From: Bdellovibrionales bacterium
GTDB taxonomy: Bacteria; Pseudomonadota; Alphaproteobacteria; UBA9219
Direction of reading: 5' to 3'
Length of the DNA stretch: 64,000 nucleotides
Assembly: GCA_041662785.1 (NCBI GenBank)
Contig: JBAZRW010000001.1
Coordinates: 62,001 to 126,000 of the forward strand
The first letter of the stretch is position 1. Each line of letters begins with the position of its first letter. Positions 60,747 to 64,000 of the stretch are shown here, in pieces. A program made the position numbers and the translations under genes. The notes under the pieces are model-generated. The model was given only the letters and a program-made list of their open reading frames with translations, was not told the DNA's origin and searched no databases.

Positions 60747-60821
60747 AGGTTTTCTCCAGCTTCTGTTAATTCACTAAGCCTCTTTGCATAATCACAAACA
60801 TCATTGACCAAAACAAAAAAT

Positions 60822-60899
60822 GGGATGCCAGCCTACGCTGGCATGACGGGGGTTGTTTTCATCCCCCTCTCGTCATCCCCGCGAAGGCGGGGATCCCAT
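60822..60899. repeat. Palindromic repeat pair upstream of fdxA
   Basis: GGGATGCCAGCCTACGCTGG with CATGAC, then CGTCATCCCCGCGAAGGCGG with GGATCCC, separated by about 20 bases. Same inverted two-module plan as 11236 and 32828. Confidence 0.75.
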
Positions 60900-60933
60900 T
60901 TGGTTTCTTTTCTGTATTGGTTATGCAAAAAGG

Positions 60934-61125
60934 CTACTTTTTAAACTTATCCATCGCGATTCCGCCAATGGAATGATCGATAGGGCTCATTTCAACCAGA
61001 TGTATTTTGACATGCTCCGTGGGGATTTCAAGCGTCTGATAAACGGCCTTGGCCACTTCCTCATGTAGCTTTCTTTTCTTATCTTCGCTATGGCCCGCCA
61101 TAAGCTCAATTGTAACCCAAGGCAT
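60934..61125 (-). CDS. 4-oxalocrotonate tautomerase-like protein
   Basis: A 63-residue tautomerase of the 4-OT family. After removal of Met, Pro1 would be the catalytic base (MPWVTIELMAGHSEDKK). The helix KRKLHEEVAKAVYQTLEIP and the strand HVKIHLVEMSPIDHSIGG follow the beta-alpha-beta pattern. ATG preceded by GGGGGATC. Substrate unknown; such proteins often act on keto-enol intermediates of aromatic breakdown. It stands alone between palindromic repeats and a divergent small gene. Confidence 0.88.
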   Translation of the reverse strand: MPWVTIELMAGHSEDKKRKLHEEVAKAVYQTLEIPTEHVKIHLVEMSPIDHSIGGIAMDKFKK

Positions 61126-61230
61126 AATGATCCCCCTTTAACCAAAACGCCCTCAACGGAAGGGCTTCATTTTAGCGAACTTATCCGGCACACTAGCCAA
61201 GAACTGATTCTTCTGCAAGGAGGCTTTGCT

Positions 61231-61464
61231 ATGTCCATTCCTCAAGCCATTCTTTTCGGGGCGCTGCTGATCGCGGGCAGCGTTATGCTGCTTCAAAACA
61301 CGGGAAAAGCGGAGGCCTATGCCAGCGGCCCCTTCCAGCTGATGCACCACAGTAACCCGACCGCCAATGCGGGGGTTTTCCGCCTTGATACGTCGTCGGG
61401 CGAGGTGAGCTATTGCTACCTGTCCCAAAACAACAACCTTGTTTGCAGCCAAGCCATCAAGTAG
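61231..61464 (+). CDS. Small exported protein, 77 aa, unknown
   Basis: AAGGAGG lies seven bases before ATG 61231, a very strong site. The N-terminal hydrophobic segment (ILFGALLIAGSVMLLQN) could be a signal peptide ending near AEAYA. The mature part (LMHHSNPTANAGVFRLDTSS, YCYLSQNNNLVCSQAIK) has two Cys in a small domain ending. It resembles short secreted proteins of unknown role in alphaproteobacteria. The open frame upstream of the Shine-Dalgarno site is discarded. Confidence 0.7.
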   Translation: MSIPQAILFGALLIAGSVMLLQNTGKAEAYASGPFQLMHHSNPTANAGVFRLDTSSGEVSYCYLSQNNNLVCSQAIK

Positions 61465-61669
61465 CCCCCGCAACCGTATGATTGGATTCGAAACATCCCG
61501 TCGCGCCTCAGGGTTTACCTCAAGCAACAGGCCTGCCCTGCCTGTGTTTTTCGGCAACGTCAAGCGCGTGAATTGCGCAAAAAAATAATTCTCTGTCTTG
61601 CGAATCAAACGCGAGTAGCTCACACTCTGCTCCTGAATTCTTTTCGACCCATTGCGTAAGGATGTTATC

Positions 61670-62128
61670 GTGAGCACGCAACTTCAAGCACTCGAATTAT
61701 GGCGCACCTCTCTTGTCGCAAGCGTCCGTAGCGACGCCCCCGACCTCTCGGCAAGACAAATGGCCCTCCTCCTTTGCGTTTATTTGGGCGCTGGCCCCCA
61801 TACCGTTCGCGGCCTTGCCAAGGATCTGAAAATATCGAAGCCTGCCATCAGCCGCGCGCTGGATCGCCTCGGCGAACTTGGCTATATCCGCCGTGAGCGC
61901 GACGACCTTGACCGCCGCAACGTCCTTGTTCAACGCACACCCGAAGGCGGTGTGTTTTTGACGAATTTCTCCAAGATGATCATGGATGCCCAGACGCACA
62001 GCGCCGCTATTCCCGATCATCAGGCGCTAGACTTCGCGTTCGAATCCTTAAGCGCGGCTGCGGCTGCCATGGGCTCGCCCACCGAGGAAAAGACCGCGCC
62101 TTCCGCTTGGTCGAATGTCGCCGCATAA
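61670..62128 (+). CDS. MarR family transcriptional regulator
   Basis: A 152-residue winged-helix regulator. LSARQMALLLCVYL, HTVRGLAKDLKISKPAISRA (recognition helix) and DRLGELGYIRRERDDLDRR (wing) are typical. The start is GTG at 61670 with AAGGA eight bases upstream. An Ala-rich C-terminus replaces the usual dimerisation helix. Target unknown, though the adjoining NlpC/P60-like gene is 43 bases downstream in the same direction. Confidence 0.87.
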   Translation: MSTQLQALELWRTSLVASVRSDAPDLSARQMALLLCVYLGAGPHTVRGLAKDLKISKPAISRALDRLGELGYIRRERDDLDRRNVLVQRTPEGGVFLTNFSKMIMDAQTHSAAIPDHQALDFAFESLSAAAAAMGSPTEEKTAPSAWSNVAA

Positions 62129-62171
62129 TCGCGCTGACAGCCTAGGCTTTTCTTGCTAGATTAGCCCCATT

Positions 62172-63032
62172 ATGACCGAAAAAGAGCCCCTTGACCCGAC
62201 GATAAACGCGTTTCGCCCCGATCTGGCGGATGCGTCTTTGCGCGCCTATGTTCAGGCAGAAAGCTATGTCGAGCCCGCCTTGCGCCAATGCGTGCGCGGC
62301 ATTATCCCCCTTCTACAGGCCCCCGATCCAGACGCCCCACGGATCAGCGAGATTCGCTATGGCGAGTTTTTGGATGTTTTTGAGGAACGCAAGGACGGTT
62401 TTGCGTGGGTGCAAAATCGTAATGATCGTATGGTTGGCTATATTCAAAAGGATGGCGTCTTAAGCGAGTCCATCGCGGCCCTTATGAACCGCATCAATGT
62501 GTTGCACACGTTTGTTCACGCCAAGCCTGACCCGCGCTCGCCCATCTTGGACCGCTTGACGCTTGGCTCTTACGTTTCTCTGGCCGGCGAAGAGGGCGAG
62601 TTTTACCCCCTAGCCAGCGGCGGCTATGTCTTCAAAGGCCACGTTGTCCCGACTGATGAGGTTTTTTGCGCCGACTTTGTTTTTACGGCAGGCCAGCTTC
62701 TCGGCCGCCCCTTTCTGGCGGGCGGCCGCACGCCCTTAGGGATCGATGCCGAGGGTCTTGTCCAACTCGCCTTGGATCTGGGGGGAATCGATGCCCCGCG
62801 CACCAATGCCCAGCTAAAAGCCCTTTTCGGCCATCCCCTACCTTGTCACTGGCGAGATATTGTGTGGAAGCGCGGCGATCTTGTCTTTTTTGAGAACGCC
62901 GCGCATGTCGGCCTGATGACCAGCCCCGACCATATTATCACCGCCGATCCCCTCGTCCGGCAGGTAACTGTTGAGCCTTTGGAGAACCTGACAGACCGAG
63001 GCTATCGCATCGTCGCGGCAGGGCATCCGTGA
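62172..63032 (+). CDS. NlpC/P60 family protein lacking the catalytic cysteine
   Basis: A 286-residue protein with bacterial SH3-like segments (about 40-160) and a C-terminal NlpC/P60 fold. Active enzymes read D-C-S-G-L-V at the nucleophile; here it is GIDAEGLVQLAL, with Ala193 in place of Cys. The His of the catalytic pair remains (AAHVGLMTS, His245), as does the preceding GRPFLAGGRTPLG. The domain should bind peptidoglycan but not cut it, or else it has a new chemistry. No signal peptide is apparent. The stop overlaps rlmJ (GTGA). Confidence 0.85.
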   Translation: MTEKEPLDPTINAFRPDLADASLRAYVQAESYVEPALRQCVRGIIPLLQAPDPDAPRISEIRYGEFLDVFEERKDGFAWVQNRNDRMVGYIQKDGVLSESIAALMNRINVLHTFVHAKPDPRSPILDRLTLGSYVSLAGEEGEFYPLASGGYVFKGHVVPTDEVFCADFVFTAGQLLGRPFLAGGRTPLGIDAEGLVQLALDLGGIDAPRTNAQLKALFGHPLPCHWRDIVWKRGDLVFFENAAHVGLMTSPDHIITADPLVRQVTVEPLENLTDRGYRIVAAGHP

Positions 63033-63865
63033 ATTACCGCCACGCCTATCACGCGGGCAATGTCTGCGATGTCGTCAAGCATGCAACGCTGGCGCTCATC
63101 CTCCTTCACCTTCAAAAAAAAGATAAAGGCTTTACCGTCTTGGATACGCACGCGGGCTGCGGGCAGTATGACCTGACTGATCCTTGCGCCCTGAAAACAG
63201 GCGAGGCCGAGTCAGGCGTCCAAAAGATTTGGGCAGGGAGCGCGGCGGCAACGCCAGAGCTTGCCCCCTATCTTCAGGTTCTACGCGGCCTTAATCCCGA
63301 CGGGGCGCTGCGCCACTATCCGGGCTCACCCGCCTTGGCGCGGCACATGATGCGCCCGCAAGACACGCTGATCGCGTGCGAGCTTCACCCCGATGATGCC
63401 AGCCTTCTACGCCGCCACTTCCACGGCGATAAGCAAACGCAGGTTCATCATCGCGATGGGTACGGCGCACCCAAGGCGTTCCTGCCCGCCCTTAAAGAAC
63501 GCAGTTTAATCCTGATCGATCCGCCCTTTGAACAGCCGGATGAGTTCAACGCGCTGGCACAGGCGGCAGCGGCAATCCATGCGACGCTCCCGCAAGCCAT
63601 CGTCGCGCTTTGGTATCCGATTAAGGAGCGACCAACCATCTGGCGCTTTCACGAGGCATTGATTGCGGCGGGACTGCCCAAGCTTCTGGCCGCCGAGTTT
63701 ATCTTTCACCCCGAAACGCGGCATGATCGCCTCAACGGTTCAGGCTTTGTTATCGTGAATCCCCCGTGGATGATCGAAGCGCAACTGGCCGCCCTTTTCC
63801 CCACCCTTCACGCCCTGCTTGAAACCGAAGAGCAAGGGAGCGTGGTACGGATGCTGGGGGCGTAG
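63029..63865 (+). CDS. rlmJ: 23S rRNA (adenine2030-N6)-methyltransferase
   Basis: Methylates A2030 of 23S rRNA. 278 residues. NYRHAYHAGNVCDVVKHATL at the N-terminus is diagnostic of RlmJ; DTHAGCGQYDL is the SAM loop, and IDPPFEQPDEF is the DPPF catalytic motif. Starts with GTG overlapping the preceding stop, so coupled to the NlpC-like gene. Complete. Confidence 0.95.
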   Translation: MNYRHAYHAGNVCDVVKHATLALILLHLQKKDKGFTVLDTHAGCGQYDLTDPCALKTGEAESGVQKIWAGSAAATPELAPYLQVLRGLNPDGALRHYPGSPALARHMMRPQDTLIACELHPDDASLLRRHFHGDKQTQVHHRDGYGAPKAFLPALKERSLILIDPPFEQPDEFNALAQAAAAIHATLPQAIVALWYPIKERPTIWRFHEALIAAGLPKLLAAEFIFHPETRHDRLNGSGFVIVNPPWMIEAQLAALFPTLHALLETEEQGSVVRMLGA

Positions 63866-64000
63866 CTTTCTTTATGGATATTTTTATTGGACAAGTTGCC
63901 GTGGCTTACAAATGATCGGCGGAGAGCTTCTTAGGCAGACAGAGTCTGCTTCGTTGTTGAGCGGCATGGAAACAACAGAACCATCCCGCAGCAACCCAAC
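63866..64000. other. Window end, nothing recognised
   Basis: The last 135 bases hold no supported ORF or RNA. AGACAGAGTCTG near 63938 is a short palindrome of no obvious meaning. Confidence 0.4.

Overview
The window is chromosomal DNA from an alphaproteobacterium of moderate GC content. Evidence includes an ATP12-type F1-ATPase assembly chaperone, ubiE, the alphaproteobacterial form of bL31 (no zinc cysteines), a 7Fe ferredoxin, tilS-ftsH-glmM, rpsP/rimM/trmD/rplS close to ffh, and many copies of short palindromic repeats with CGTCATCCC/GGGATGACG ends. I cannot place it to genus. Most genes are housekeeping: carAB, dnaG, rpoD, ubiE, queA-tgt, prfB, lysS, asd-dapB, proB, glmM, ftsH, tilS. No plasmid, phage or conjugation genes are visible.

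Layout. 1-6.7 kb: carA-carB (minus), yqeY, a ferritin-like protein and an unknown protein. 6.8-11.2 kb: dnaG and rpoD, the sigma factor carrying a long Lys/Ala/Pro-rich front end. 11.4-14.2 kb: ubiE, a GT4 glycosyltransferase, and a divergent alpha/beta hydrolase. 14.3-14.9 kb: tRNA-Glu and tRNA-Ser, each with a partial copy of itself close by. 15-18 kb: a glycine-zipper surface protein and queA-tgt. 18.4-22.1 kb: an rluC-like gene, asmA and an ATP12 gene in one minus operon. 22.3-26.9 kb: an OmpA-like protein, a LolA-like protein, tRNA-Pro, an unknown protein ending in a clamp-binding motif, and prfB with its programmed frameshift. 27.1-32.8 kb: AEC transporter-tilS-ftsH-glmM (minus). 33-34.1 kb: two paralogous small secreted proteins. 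34.3-38.7 kb: rplS, trmD, rimM, a toxin-antitoxin pair, rpsP and ffh. 38.8-39.1 kb: a GIY-YIG gene bracketed by repeats.

39.4-46.1 kb is the most unusual block: six consecutive paralogous solute-binding-protein genes followed by one permease and one ATPase, apparently one ABC transporter served by six receptors. Their first ~130 bases are nearly interchangeable while the ligand domains have diverged. 46.3-53.7 kb: rpmE, a FadN-type beta-oxidation protein, asd-dapB, an AT-rich patch with a tiny basic protein and a degenerate S24-type regulator, and lysS. 53.7-59.2 kb: a membrane protein and a tail-anchored pseudokinase, an Uup-type ABC-F protein, and a frameshifted chemoreceptor-like CZB gene. 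59.3-64 kb: proB without a PUA domain, fdxA, a tautomerase, a small exported protein, a MarR regulator, an NlpC/P60-like protein lacking its catalytic cysteine, and rlmJ.

Palindromic repeats occupy five of the eight convergent gene junctions and may serve as two-way terminators. Related or similar sequence has entered coding regions in queA, at the start of trmD and just upstream of the GIY-YIG gene. Short intergenic gaps not listed as features were read and showed nothing I can name. Start codons were chosen from Shine-Dalgarno spacing and family N-termini; where I moved a start, the entry says so.
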